The notes beneath the pieces were generated by a model. The model saw nothing but the letters and a program-made list of their open reading frames with translations. It had not been told where the DNA came from and ran no database searches. The position numbers were made by a program, and so were the translations under genes. A stretch of 48,322 bases of DNA from Alphaproteobacteria bacterium (GTDB lineage: Bacteria > Pseudomonadota > Alphaproteobacteria > Rhodobacterales > Rhodobacteraceae), in NCBI GenBank assembly GCA_030431935.1, contig JAUIIC010000003.1, positions 1-48,322 of the forward strand, written 5' to 3'. How positions within the stretch are numbered: the first letter of the stretch is position 1; every line of letters begins with the position of its first letter. This document shows positions 19,673-29,213 of the stretch, piece by piece.

Positions 19673-19728
19673 GATGTCCTCCCTCGGATTACCCTGTCTC
19701 ACCAAAACGCGAATCGCGGCCTTTTGCA

Positions 19729-19744
19729 ATACAAACGTTTGTAT
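19729..19744. promoter_or_regulatory. Perfect 16-bp LacI-family operator upstream of the xylF-type operon
   Basis: ATACAAACGTTTGTAT, a perfect palindrome 57 bp upstream of the SBP start. Confidence 0.85.
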
Positions 19745-19757
19745 TTTTGCATACCGA

Positions 19758-21791
19758 TCATCCTGGCAGCAGGTCGATGGATGCGCCCGATCGCAGGAAA
19801 ACGGGGATCCTGTCGATGGGCGTCTCGATATCGACCGACTGCCCGCCCGGCTGTGTCGCGCCCGACCAGGCATCCTTCCAACTGTGTCCGGCAGGCAGAT
19901 AGACGCTTCGGGATTTTGCGGCGGCGGCAAGAACCGGCGCGACCAGCAGATCCGACCCCAGCATGAACTGGTCGTCGATCTCCCAGGCTTCGGGGTCTTC
20001 GGGAAACTCCAGCAAGAGCGGGCGCATCGGTGGCAAGCCGGTCGTCGAGGCGATGTGCATCTGCTCGGTCAGGTAGGGCCGCAGACGTTCGCGCAGGTCG
20101 AGACAGGCGACCAGATGGGCCTCCACCTGGGGGCCGAAACTCCAGATCTCGTTGTCCGCACCGCCGGCGAGAAACTCCCGGCCCAGTCTCGGGTCACCCG
20201 CACTGTCCTGCCGGAAGCCATGCAGGCGGAAGACGGGGCAGAACACGCCATACTGGAACCAGCGGATCAGCAATTCATGAAAGCCCGGATCGCGGATATC
20301 GCCGCCCTTGAAGCCACCGATGTCGGTGGTCCACCAGTGTATTCCGCTCATGGCCATGTTGAGGCCCGCGCGGACCTGCCGGGACAGATCGGCGAAGGTC
20401 GATTTCACATCGCCCGACCAGACCACCACCGGGTGGCGCTGGGTGCCCAACCACGCCGAGCGGGACAGCAATACGCCATCCTCGATCCCATCCGCGACCA
20501 TGTGATCGGCATAGCCCTGCTGGTGAAGCAGCGGATAGGAATTCGTGACCGCCCGACCGTCTCCCGCGTGGTAGCGCATGTTGTCGGGGTGGGTCGGATA
20601 GACTTCCGGCTCGTTCGCATCGAGCCAGAAGGCCTTGAAGCCGTGCCGCACGTAGCCATCGCGCACGCGCGCCCAGTGGTAATCGCGTGCCTGCGGATTG
20701 GTGGCGTCATAGAAGGACAGAGGCACCAACCCGTCGGAATTGGCATCGACGAAAACCGAGGAGGCCTGCACCCCGCGTCGGTGCTCGATCAAGAACCCGG
20801 CATCGCGCATGTCGGCGAAATTCGCAGCGTTCGCGTTGACGGCCGGCCAGACGGAAATCATCGGGCGCATGCCCATGTCCTCGAGCTCGGCCACCATCGC
20901 GCCGGGGTCGGGAAACGCCTCGGGGTCTATCCGCCACTCGCCGCCCTTGGTCCAGTTGAAGAAGTCGATGACGAAACAGCCCACCTTCAGCCCGCGGCGG
21001 TGATACTCGCGTGCAACGCGCAGAACCTCGTCCTGCGAGGCATACCTCAGCTTGCACTGCCAGAACCCCAGGGCCCAGTCGGGCATCATCGGCGGATGGC
21101 CCGTCAATGCTGCGTATTCTCTCAGGATGGTCGCGGGCTCCGGTCCCGCGATCACCACGTAATCCAGCTGCGGGCTGGCATCGAGCGTCCACAGCGTCCG
21201 GTTCGCCGCAAGTTCGACGCGGCCCGTGCCGGGGTTGTTCCACAGAAAGCCATAGCCGCGTGACGAAACAAGGAAGGGGATCACGACCTCGGTGTTCATC
21301 TGCAGAAGGTCGATCACGCAGCCCTTCTGATCGAGGAGCCCGTGTTGATGCTGACCCAGACCGTAGAAGCGTTCATCGTCCTCGGCGCGAAACCGGGTTT
21401 CGATGTGCCACAAGTGCCCATCTTCGGCATCATAGTTCCGGGTGTTGGGATAGAGGATATGCGGCATTTCCTCTTGCAGCAGCACCTTGTCCGTCACCGT
21501 GTCGTGAAAGGACAGTTCGAGCGTGGCCTCCAGACCGCGGGGCATCTTGCGGATCTCGGCACGGAGGCGGCCATTGGTGACGGTGGCAAGCGCGTCGCCG
21601 ATCTCGATTCGCCCCTCGGCGGCAACAGGCACATCGGGCAGGAGGCCGCTGGGAAGCGCATCGTCGAACTCCGCATTCCGCGTTGCCCGCACCCGGATGG
21701 CCCCTTCGCCGATCGGCTCGATCCACAGCGTCTCGCGGCCGATGCGACAGATCAGGCGGCGGTCATCGACATGGAACAGGTCGGGCAGCAT
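19758..21791 (-). CDS. GH31 glycoside hydrolase, alpha-xylosidase-like (copy 2)
   Basis: WALGFWQCKLRYASQDEVL, FFNWTKGGEW, FWLDANEPEVYPTHPDN, SRSAWLGTQRHPVVVWSGDV, WWTTDIGGF. No signal peptide. Confidence 0.92.
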   Translation of the reverse strand: MLPDLFHVDDRRLICRIGRETLWIEPIGEGAIRVRATRNAEFDDALPSGLLPDVPVAAEGRIEIGDALATVTNGRLRAEIRKMPRGLEATLELSFHDTVTDKVLLQEEMPHILYPNTRNYDAEDGHLWHIETRFRAEDDERFYGLGQHQHGLLDQKGCVIDLLQMNTEVVIPFLVSSRGYGFLWNNPGTGRVELAANRTLWTLDASPQLDYVVIAGPEPATILREYAALTGHPPMMPDWALGFWQCKLRYASQDEVLRVAREYHRRGLKVGCFVIDFFNWTKGGEWRIDPEAFPDPGAMVAELEDMGMRPMISVWPAVNANAANFADMRDAGFLIEHRRGVQASSVFVDANSDGLVPLSFYDATNPQARDYHWARVRDGYVRHGFKAFWLDANEPEVYPTHPDNMRYHAGDGRAVTNSYPLLHQQGYADHMVADGIEDGVLLSRSAWLGTQRHPVVVWSGDVKSTFADLSRQVRAGLNMAMSGIHWWTTDIGGFKGGDIRDPGFHELLIRWFQYGVFCPVFRLHGFRQDSAGDPRLGREFLAGGADNEIWSFGPQVEAHLVACLDLRERLRPYLTEQMHIASTTGLPPMRPLLLEFPEDPEAWEIDDQFMLGSDLLVAPVLAAAAKSRSVYLPAGHSWKDAWSGATQPGGQSVDIETPIDRIPVFLRSGASIDLLPG

Positions 21792-21842
21792 ATCTTTGGT
21801 CCTTTCTCTGGATCGGGTGACGGCAACGACGAGAGCCGTGCC

Positions 21843-22466
21843 TCAGGGGCGCAGGCCGCGCAGGACCAGCTCGGTGACTTCATCCGCGATGTGGGTCGCA
21901 TCGAGCGGCGCGTCTTCGGCAAGGCCCAGCATGAAGCGCGCCTCGGTGGCGTGCAGGGCGTAATGCTGGGTCAGTGCCCAGATGTTGAATTGCAGCAGGA
22001 CCGGATCGACCGGCCGGATCAAGTCTTCGGCAATCCAGCGCTCGATCACCTCTGATGCGTGTCGGGTCGCCTCGCGCGACGTGTCCCAAAAGTCATGCAG
22101 GAAGGGGGCGCCTCGCATCACTTCTCCCGTGAACATGCGCGAAACCTCGGGGTGATCGATGGCGTGCCGCACCTTGCGCTCGATGTAGTCGCGCAGGAAA
22201 CGCTCAGGCCCCGCGGTCATGTCGAGGCCATGGAACAGGTCTGCCCAGACTTCGACGATGTGGCGCAAGGCGTCGACATACAGGTCTTGCTTCGAGGGAA
22301 TGTAGTAGTGCAGGCGCGTCTTGCTCATCCCGGCGCGATCGGCGATCGCCTGTGTCGAGGCCCCGTTCAACCCGTTGAGCGCGAATTCGGCGATTGCCGC
22401 CGCGCGGATCGTGCCCATCAGTTCTTCGCGGCGGGCGGCAAGATCGCCGCGGACTGCGCGGCTCAT
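21843..22466 (-). CDS. TetR-family regulator, RutR-like
   Basis: HTH AIADRAGMSKTRLHYYIPSKQDLYVDALRHIVEVWADLF; C-terminal IRPVDPVLLQFNIWALTQHYA..GLRP, matching the RutR pattern IDPQHLIFMIWASTQHYA..GIRP. Confidence 0.88.
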   Translation of the reverse strand: MSRAVRGDLAARREELMGTIRAAAIAEFALNGLNGASTQAIADRAGMSKTRLHYYIPSKQDLYVDALRHIVEVWADLFHGLDMTAGPERFLRDYIERKVRHAIDHPEVSRMFTGEVMRGAPFLHDFWDTSREATRHASEVIERWIAEDLIRPVDPVLLQFNIWALTQHYALHATEARFMLGLAEDAPLDATHIADEVTELVLRGLRP

Positions 22467-22557
22467 CGGGCGCTCCGTGAACGGGCTGTCTCGCCGCGGC
22501 GCATCGGTGCCGGTGGGCGGGTCCTGAAACCTGTGAAGCTGGGCATGTGTTCTCCGA

Positions 22558-23151
22558 TCAGACTTTTCGCATCAGCGCGCCCACTCGATCGAGAAAGCGT
22601 GCGCGTTCCGCATCGCTCCGGTGGTTCATGCTGTAAAGCTGCCTCCAGTGGAAGCGGCAGCGGGGGTGAAAGATCGGGCGCAGCCCGCGGGTCCAGAGGC
22701 TCCGGCCGGGATCACGGATCAGCCGGATCCACCACCACGGCGACCCGGAGGTGGTGACCCCGATGAACAGGCGGATGTTCCGAAGCTTCCCCGAGGGCCG
22801 GTCTGTCACGGATTTCGGGATCTCGAACGTGACGCCCGGCAGCCAGACGCGTTCCAGCCATCCCTTCAGCATGGCCGGAGCGCCATAATACCAGGTCGGG
22901 TAAATGACGATGAGCCCCTCGGCCCAGGTCAGATCGTCGATCTGGTCGGATTGCGCGGCGATGTTCGCCGTGGGTTCCGAGAGATAGCGGTCCCATTCCA
23001 GTCGGCTCATCACGGGGTTGAAGCCCTCGGCGTAGAGGTCTCGGATGCGAAGCGCGTGCCCCGCATCCGAAAGGGTTTGCCGCACGCGCGCCAGGATCGC
23101 GGCCCCGAAGCTGTCGGGGCTCGGGTGGCAAAAGACAATCAGCAGGCGCAT
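22558..23151 (-). CDS. NAD(P)H dehydrogenase (quinone)-like flavodoxin-fold protein
   Basis: MRLLIVFCHPSPDSFGAAILARVRQTLSDAGHALRIRDLYAEGFNPVMS..LIVIYPTWYYGAPAMLKGWLERVWLPGVTFE. Confidence 0.93.
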   Translation of the reverse strand: MRLLIVFCHPSPDSFGAAILARVRQTLSDAGHALRIRDLYAEGFNPVMSRLEWDRYLSEPTANIAAQSDQIDDLTWAEGLIVIYPTWYYGAPAMLKGWLERVWLPGVTFEIPKSVTDRPSGKLRNIRLFIGVTTSGSPWWWIRLIRDPGRSLWTRGLRPIFHPRCRFHWRQLYSMNHRSDAERARFLDRVGALMRKV

Positions 23152-23182
23152 GTGCGGATCTTCTTGTCAGGGCATTCAGGTG

Positions 23183-24175
23183 TCACTGCGGGCGCAACTC
23201 GAGGCCGACGCCGCGGTTCACGAAACGGTCGGTCACGGCGGCGTCCACATCCACCGTGCCCTCGGGGATGATGCCCGCAGTTTCCGCAAGTGCCAGGAAG
23301 TCCGCGACGCGGTCCATGTCCATCGCGCCGATGCCCAGCTCGAGCGCATTGCCGGAATCGACGATCCCAAGCCGCACCATCTGTTCAAATTGCTCGTCGA
23401 GCGAGGCCAGCGTCGCATCGGGATTGTCGCGCATGATCAACTCGTAGGCGGCAGAACGATCACCGTAGAGGAAATTGTACCACCCGATGATCGAGGCATC
23501 GATGAAGCGCTGCACCAGATCGGGGTTCGTCTCGATCAGCTCGGTGCGGGTCTCGATCGTGGTCGAATAGGTCGACCAGCCGTAATCGGCGAGCATGAAC
23601 ACATCGACATCAGCCCCTTGCGCCGCGGCATAAAGCGGCTCGGACGTGGCATAGCCTTGCTGCACGATGGTTTCGTCCTGCAGGAACTGCGCCAGGTTGA
23701 AGCCATAGGGCCGCAGTTGTTCATCGGTGAAACCTTGCGTCGCCGTCAGCCATTGCCAGAAGCTGAATTGCCCGTCACGGCTGATCAGCACGGTGGGGGC
23801 GCTCGCAAGCTCTTCCCAGCTGTCGTATTGGCCGGAATGAGCCATCAGGATCTGTGGGTCGCGCTGGAAGAAGGCCGCGACGACCTGGGTGGGGATGCCG
23901 TTGCGGGTGTTGTCGAAGGACAAAAGGAGGTTGCCCGCCATAAGGAAATCCAACCGCCCGGCGGCCACCAGAGGGCGGTTGTTGACCTGCGGACCGCCCA
24001 TGACGATCTCCACGTCCAGCCCGTATTCGGCATAGGTCCCATCGGCCAGGGCCTGATAGAACCCGCCGTGGCCGGTCTGGGCAAGCCAATTGGTCCCGAA
24101 CCGGACACTGTCTTGCGCCGAAGCGGCCGTGGCCATCAAAGCCGCGGCCAGGGCCGCGATCCATCTTGTCTGCAT
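23183..24175 (-). CDS. ABC transporter substrate-binding protein, NMT1/THI5-like
   Basis: Signal peptide MQTRWIAALAAALMATAASAQD; VRFGTNWLAQTGHGGFYQALADGTYAEYGLDVEIVMGGPQVNNRPLVAAGRLDFLM. Confidence 0.92.
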   Translation of the reverse strand: MQTRWIAALAAALMATAASAQDSVRFGTNWLAQTGHGGFYQALADGTYAEYGLDVEIVMGGPQVNNRPLVAAGRLDFLMAGNLLLSFDNTRNGIPTQVVAAFFQRDPQILMAHSGQYDSWEELASAPTVLISRDGQFSFWQWLTATQGFTDEQLRPYGFNLAQFLQDETIVQQGYATSEPLYAAAQGADVDVFMLADYGWSTYSTTIETRTELIETNPDLVQRFIDASIIGWYNFLYGDRSAAYELIMRDNPDATLASLDEQFEQMVRLGIVDSGNALELGIGAMDMDRVADFLALAETAGIIPEGTVDVDAAVTDRFVNRGVGLELRPQ

Positions 24176-24206
24176 ATCCTGTTCCTCCCTTTTGGTGCAG
24201 TCGCAG

Positions 24207-25586
24207 TCAGTTCGCCGCCACGGGCCGTGCCATATCGGCCGTCCAGCCGCGGGTCTTGCCGGGGTTCATCAGGCCCTGCGGGTCCGCCCGGCGCTTGAAG
24301 TCGATCTGGGTGCTGTCGATCTCCTTCATCCCTCCATCTTCGATGGTGACCACATGAGGGTCGTAGATCGTGCAGCCGTCCAGGCGCTCCATCTCGTCGA
24401 TGATCTCGTAGATCCGCTCGCTCGAGGTCCAGCGCACCAGTGGCAAGGCGAAGATCTGCACGTGGCCGCCCATGCGTGCCATCTCGTGATGGAAATAGAC
24501 CTCGTCGCCATAACGCTGCATCTGGCGCATCACCAACGCGGGGTCGAAAGGGGCGGGATAGGCCACCTGCAGGTAGGTCCAGACACCCGGCTCGTGCTTG
24601 AGCGCTTGCAAGGTGGTGTGGTTCCAGCCGCATTCCCAAGCCGGGGGCAGATTGTCCGCCTCAAGCTGGGTAAGGGTTTTCTGCACGCTGATCCGGCCGC
24701 CATGTGCCGCCACAAGGTCTGCGAAGCTCTCGAGCGTTTCGGGTGCGACCATGGCGAAGACGCCGTCGCGATCCGACGGAAACACGTCCCGAAGACGCTT
24801 GTAGAATTGCGCGATGCGTCGCTCGACGACGGTCAGCAGGTAGGTGTCCATCCCGCCATCCTGTGCCGCCTGCGCAAAGCGCAGCGCCGCGTCATAGCCG
24901 TCGAACAGTGCCACGACATGCCGCCAGTCGGTGCGCGGCACCAGCGCGAAATCCAGCCGGGTGATGATCCCGTTCGTGCCGTAGGCGTGCTGGACCTTCT
25001 GGATGTCGGCTCCGCGCAGCTCGATCACCTGAGGCTCGGGTTCCACCGTCACGACGCGGACATAGGCCACGTTCCCGTCGTCGCGCAGCATTCCGTGGCG
25101 CAGGCTGCCGATGCCGCCCGAGCCTCCGGCGATGAAGCCGCCCATCGTGGCCTGGCGCTTGGTGGAGGGGAACATTGCCAGCATCTGGCCTGTCTCGGCC
25201 ACGGCTTCCTCCACCTTTTCCATCCGCGCACCCGCCTCGCAGATGACACGCCCGGGCGACACCTCGATCACGCGGTTCATCCGCGTGACGTCCAGCACCG
25301 CCCCGCCGTCCAGCGGCACGCATTGGCCATAGTTGCCCGTCCCACCGCCGCGCACGGTCAAGGGCACACCGTGGCGCGCAGCGGCGCGGGCCACGGCGAT
25401 CACCTCGTCCTCGGACTCGGGCATGATAAGGAGCTGCCCTGTCTTTCCGTCCAGTTTTTGGGACAGGATGGGCGAATACCAATAATAGTCCTTCGAGCGT
25501 GCCTCCAGTTGCTTGGGGTCGTCGAAGACGCGGATCGCGCCCAGATCGGAGCGGAAGGCGGCCAGAGTGTCGGCTGAAACGGTCAT
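24207..25586 (-). CDS. FAD-binding oxidase/dehydrogenase (GlcD/VAO type)
   Basis: PESEDEVIAVARAAARHGVPLTVRGGGTGNYGQCVPLDGGAVLDVTRMNRVIEVSPGRVICEAGARMEKVEEAV. Confidence 0.93.
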   Translation of the reverse strand: MTVSADTLAAFRSDLGAIRVFDDPKQLEARSKDYYWYSPILSQKLDGKTGQLLIMPESEDEVIAVARAAARHGVPLTVRGGGTGNYGQCVPLDGGAVLDVTRMNRVIEVSPGRVICEAGARMEKVEEAVAETGQMLAMFPSTKRQATMGGFIAGGSGGIGSLRHGMLRDDGNVAYVRVVTVEPEPQVIELRGADIQKVQHAYGTNGIITRLDFALVPRTDWRHVVALFDGYDAALRFAQAAQDGGMDTYLLTVVERRIAQFYKRLRDVFPSDRDGVFAMVAPETLESFADLVAAHGGRISVQKTLTQLEADNLPPAWECGWNHTTLQALKHEPGVWTYLQVAYPAPFDPALVMRQMQRYGDEVYFHHEMARMGGHVQIFALPLVRWTSSERIYEIIDEMERLDGCTIYDPHVVTIEDGGMKEIDSTQIDFKRRADPQGLMNPGKTRGWTADMARPVAAN

Positions 25587-26749
25587 GCAGGAACCTTTCT
25601 GTTTTCGGGCATGTCCTGCCCTGCGCACAGGACGCGGCGGTGGGCCGGCGCGCGAAGCGCGTCGTGCCAATCGCGTCCCGCGACGAGGAGCAGGTCGGCC
25701 GGCGCGCCAGGGACGATAGGGGGCAACGGGTCGAGACCGAGCGCGCGGGCCGGTGCGGTCGTGATGGCTTCGAGCCAGTCGGCCGGGTCGAGATGCGCCG
25801 CGACACAGGCGAGGCGCAGGGTCTCGAGCGGATCGTAACAGCCGAAGGGATAGAAAGGGTCAGCCACGTTGTCGGCGCCGAACATCACCTCGACCCCGGC
25901 GGCGCGCGCCTCTTGCAGCGGGGCGAGGCCACGCAGGCGGGGCGTGCGGCCATGTTGGCCGTCTTGCAGCCAGAGATTGGTCGGCGGCAGCACGCACAGG
26001 GCCACACCCGCCTTTGCCGCCCTATCGAGGACACGCGCTACCTCGTCTGTCGGTCGGATCGACAGTGCGCAGGCATGCCCGCACAAAACCTGGCCCGTCA
26101 TGCCGTGCCGCGCGGCAAGGCGCACGATCTCGTCAAAGCCCTGGGCTTCAGCCTCCAGCCCTTCATCGACATGGAAGTCGAGGCGCAGCCCATGCGTGTC
26201 GGCAAGGTCGAAGACGCGCGCCAGCTTCGCAGCAAGGTCGGCGTTGCGATAGATGAAGCTGCCAAGGACACCGTCGCCGGTCGCGGCGACATGTGCGGCG
26301 ATGGGCGGGCCCAGCTCCGCATCGCCCAAAAGGTCGAGTGGCACCAAGGGCGCGCGCTGAAGGCGAAGGGGTGCATCTGCCGCCATTTCGCCCAACACGT
26401 CCCAGGCCAGCGGAACGCCCGGCTCGTTCCAGTCCACATGGGTGCGTAGGGCGCGCGTTCCGGCGGCACCGGCCTCGGTCAGGGCGCGTTCGGCGCGCGC
26501 GCGGATGTCTTCGGCCGTCCAGCTCGCCCGGTCTGTCAGCGTGGCCTCGATGGCGGGGAAGAGCCCCGATGCCGGGGGCTTGGCGCGGGGCCACAGAAAG
26601 GTCTTGTCCAGATGCACATGCGGATCGACTGGACGCGGCATCACTTGCCAAACGGCAGGGCCATGTGCCGGCTCGATCCGCGCGATCCGCCCGTCTTCGA
26701 TCTCCAACGCGACAGTGCGGCCGCCGAGGGTGACGCCATCAAGTCTCAC
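25583..26749 (-). CDS. Amidohydrolase, cytosine deaminase-like
   Basis: PRPVDPHVHLDKTFLWPRAKP..LRTHVDWNEP..LRLDFHVDEGLEAEA..CGHACALS..MFGADNVADPFYPFG. Confidence 0.9.
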   Translation of the reverse strand: MRLDGVTLGGRTVALEIEDGRIARIEPAHGPAVWQVMPRPVDPHVHLDKTFLWPRAKPPASGLFPAIEATLTDRASWTAEDIRARAERALTEAGAAGTRALRTHVDWNEPGVPLAWDVLGEMAADAPLRLQRAPLVPLDLLGDAELGPPIAAHVAATGDGVLGSFIYRNADLAAKLARVFDLADTHGLRLDFHVDEGLEAEAQGFDEIVRLAARHGMTGQVLCGHACALSIRPTDEVARVLDRAAKAGVALCVLPPTNLWLQDGQHGRTPRLRGLAPLQEARAAGVEVMFGADNVADPFYPFGCYDPLETLRLACVAAHLDPADWLEAITTAPARALGLDPLPPIVPGAPADLLLVAGRDWHDALRAPAHRRVLCAGQDMPENRKVPA

Positions 26750-27602
26750 GTTTGATCTCGCTTTCGTGCCACCGTCCCAGCACGAGCTTGGAGGCCAGAG
26801 ATGTCATCAGGAAGATGGCCACACCCATCAGCGACACCAGCACCAGGGCCGCAAACATCTTCGGGATCTCGTTGCGAAAGCTCGACTCGATGATGCGGGA
26901 GGCAAGGCCGGTGTTGGTGCCGGTGGCGCCCGCCACGAACTCGGCCACCACCGCGCCGATGAGCGACAGCCCGCCCGCGATCTTCAGCGCGGCCATGAAA
27001 TAGGGCAGGGCCGATGGCGAGAGCAAATGCCGCAACCGTTGCCAGGGCGTTGCCCGGTACAACGAGAACAGATCGCGCAGATTGTGATCGGTCGAGCGCA
27101 GACCGACCACCGTGTTCGACAGGATCGGGAAGAAGGCGACCAGCCAGGCGCAGATCAAGAGCGCGGTGAAGGTGTTGTGGACATAGATCAGGATCAGCGG
27201 CGCGATGGCCACGATCGGTGTCACCTGCAAAATCACGGCAAAGGGAAACAGGCTCATCTCGACGGGGCGCGACAATGCGAACAGCGCCCCAAGCACGACG
27301 CCCCCGATGATGGCGAGCGCGAGGGAGAAAAAGGTCAGCCTGACCGTGAACCACGCCGATTGCATCAACGATGGCCCCTCGGCCAGAAGTGTCGACCAGA
27401 TCAGGCTGGGGGCCGGGATCAGATAATGCGGCACCTCATGATACCAGACCAGGAATTCCCAAAGTCCCACGGCCAGCGCGATTGTTGCGACCGGCAAGAC
27501 CCACGCGAGGATCCGTTGCCGTCTGGCGCGGGCGAGAGCTGCCATGTTGACCGGCGGCGGCGCCTCTTGGGCGCTATCGTCAATGGTCGATGTCGGCGTC
27601 AT
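26739..27602 (-). CDS. ABC transporter permease (Ssu/Tau/ThiX type)
   Basis: EFLVWYHEVPHYLIPAPSLIWSTLLAEG..VAFFPILSNTVVGLRS..LRHLLSPSALPYFMAALKIAGGLSLIGAVVAEFVAG. Confidence 0.94.
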   Translation of the reverse strand: MTPTSTIDDSAQEAPPPVNMAALARARRQRILAWVLPVATIALAVGLWEFLVWYHEVPHYLIPAPSLIWSTLLAEGPSLMQSAWFTVRLTFFSLALAIIGGVVLGALFALSRPVEMSLFPFAVILQVTPIVAIAPLILIYVHNTFTALLICAWLVAFFPILSNTVVGLRSTDHNLRDLFSLYRATPWQRLRHLLSPSALPYFMAALKIAGGLSLIGAVVAEFVAGATGTNTGLASRIIESSFRNEIPKMFAALVLVSLMGVAIFLMTSLASKLVLGRWHESEIKRET

Positions 27603-28392
27603 CGAGCGTCCCTTTCAGTATGGTCGAGACCCGCTTTGCCTCTGCCGAGAATTCGGGCGAGACGCGATATTCCTCGCCGCGCGGCCAGGGCGCATTGACC
27701 GTCAGATCGGCCACGACCCGCCCGGGACGCGCCGCCATCACCGCGATCCGGTTCGACAGGTAGACGGCCTCGTAAACGGAGTGGGTCACGAAGATCACCG
27801 TCAGGTCATGTTCAGTGGCCAGCCGGATCACGTCGTTGTTGAGCTTGGTGCGCGTCATCTCGTCGAGGGCGGCGAAGGGCTCGTCCATGAGCAGGATACG
27901 CGGTCGTGTCACCAGACCGCGGGCGATGGAGACGCGCATCTTCATGCCGCCCGACAATTCGCGCGGGTAGGCGTTCTCGAAGCGTGACAGGCCGACTTCC
28001 ACGAGGGCTGCGCGCACCCGGTCGCTTGCGGCGGTGCGCGACAGCCCGGCAAGCCGGAGTGGCAGCCAGACATTCTCGAAGACCGTGGCCCAGGGCATCA
28101 GGGTCGGCTCCTGGAACACGAAGCCGAGGTCGTGCTCGGTGTCGGTCTGGGAGGGCGCGATGTCGATATGCCCCGCGGTGATCGGCAAGAGCCCGGCAAT
28201 CATCCTGAGCGCCGTGGATTTTCCGCAGCCCGAAGGCCCCAGGAAGCTGATGAAATCGCCCCGTTCAATGGTCAGGCTCATGTCAGAAACAGCGACGATG
28301 TCGCGTCCGAATTCCTTGCGCACCCGCTCCATGCGGATCAGGGGAGCGCCGGTTTTCGAGGGACGCGTTTCAGCTGAGGTGCGGGACGTCAT
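27580..28392 (-). CDS. ABC transporter ATP-binding protein (Ssu/Tau/ThiZ type)
   Basis: Walker A GPSGCGKST, LSGGMKMRVSIARGL, Walker B ILLMDEPFAALDEMTR. Confidence 0.95.
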   Translation of the reverse strand: MTSRTSAETRPSKTGAPLIRMERVRKEFGRDIVAVSDMSLTIERGDFISFLGPSGCGKSTALRMIAGLLPITAGHIDIAPSQTDTEHDLGFVFQEPTLMPWATVFENVWLPLRLAGLSRTAASDRVRAALVEVGLSRFENAYPRELSGGMKMRVSIARGLVTRPRILLMDEPFAALDEMTRTKLNNDVIRLATEHDLTVIFVTHSVYEAVYLSNRIAVMAARPGRVVADLTVNAPWPRGEEYRVSPEFSAEAKRVSTILKGTLDDADIDH

Positions 28393-29213
28393 GGCGCGGC
28401 CCCCGGATTGGCGGGATTGTCGAGGACGGAGAGCGGCAGGTCGGCCACTTCCTGCAACAACGTCACAAGCTCGCGCGCCGCGTGATCGACGAAGGCGCGC
28501 CCCTTTTCGGCCGTGGCGGCGGCGGCATTTCCCATGGCGCCGGCCGGGTGCAGGTCCTGTGCCTGCCATCCCAGCTTGCCACCGGCCCCAAGGCCCAGGT
28601 GGCGTCGCGCTTCGGCAAGGGTGCGGTTGAAGGGCCGGAAATCCCCGGCACGCTCCATCGCCACGAGATCGCCCTTCAGGGTCAGCATCATCGAGGTTTC
28701 CATGTCGCCTGCGTGAACACCGTCCCGCGCTTCGTCTTCATCCAGGAGACCGTCGGGAAGTCCCATCGCGAACCAGCTGGCGGCAACGCAGATCATGTCG
28801 TGTTTGATGCGCAGGTCGCGTGCGACGATGTCCATCGGCGCGATCTGGCCGCCGTGGCTGTTGAGCAGGATCATCCGCAGCACGCCTGCCGCCGCGACAC
28901 TGTCGCCGATGTCGGACCACATCGACATCAGGGTTTGCGCCGACAGGGTCAGGGTTCCGGGATAGCGGGCGTGCTCGTTGCTTTTGCCCACGGCGCAGGT
29001 CGGCAGGAACAGGGCCGGGCAGTCATCGGGTATCAGCGGAATGGCCGCCGAGATGATCCCGTCGAGGATGTCACGATCCACCGACAACGGCAGGTGCGGC
29101 CCGTGCTGTTCTATCGCTCCGACCGGCAGCACGGCAACCAGCGCCTCGCGGTCCAGCGCGGCGAAGTCTGCGGCGGTGTAGTCCGCCCAATATCTGTGCG
29201 AAAATCCGGTCAT
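28389..29213 (-). CDS. Creatininase-family hydrolase
   Basis: AVLPVGAIEQHGPHLPLSVDRDILDGI..NSHGGQ..HAGDMETSMML: metal-ligand motifs present. Confidence 0.93.
   Translation of the reverse strand: MTGFSHRYWADYTAADFAALDREALVAVLPVGAIEQHGPHLPLSVDRDILDGIISAAIPLIPDDCPALFLPTCAVGKSNEHARYPGTLTLSAQTLMSMWSDIGDSVAAAGVLRMILLNSHGGQIAPMDIVARDLRIKHDMICVAASWFAMGLPDGLLDEDEARDGVHAGDMETSMMLTLKGDLVAMERAGDFRPFNRTLAEARRHLGLGAGGKLGWQAQDLHPAGAMGNAAAATAEKGRAFVDHAARELVTLLQEVADLPLSVLDNPANPGAAP

Noticed and set aside
19575-21263. 562-aa plus-strand ORF opposite GH31 copy 2
   Set aside because: Shadow ORF crossing the operator region and an SBP start; no domain features.
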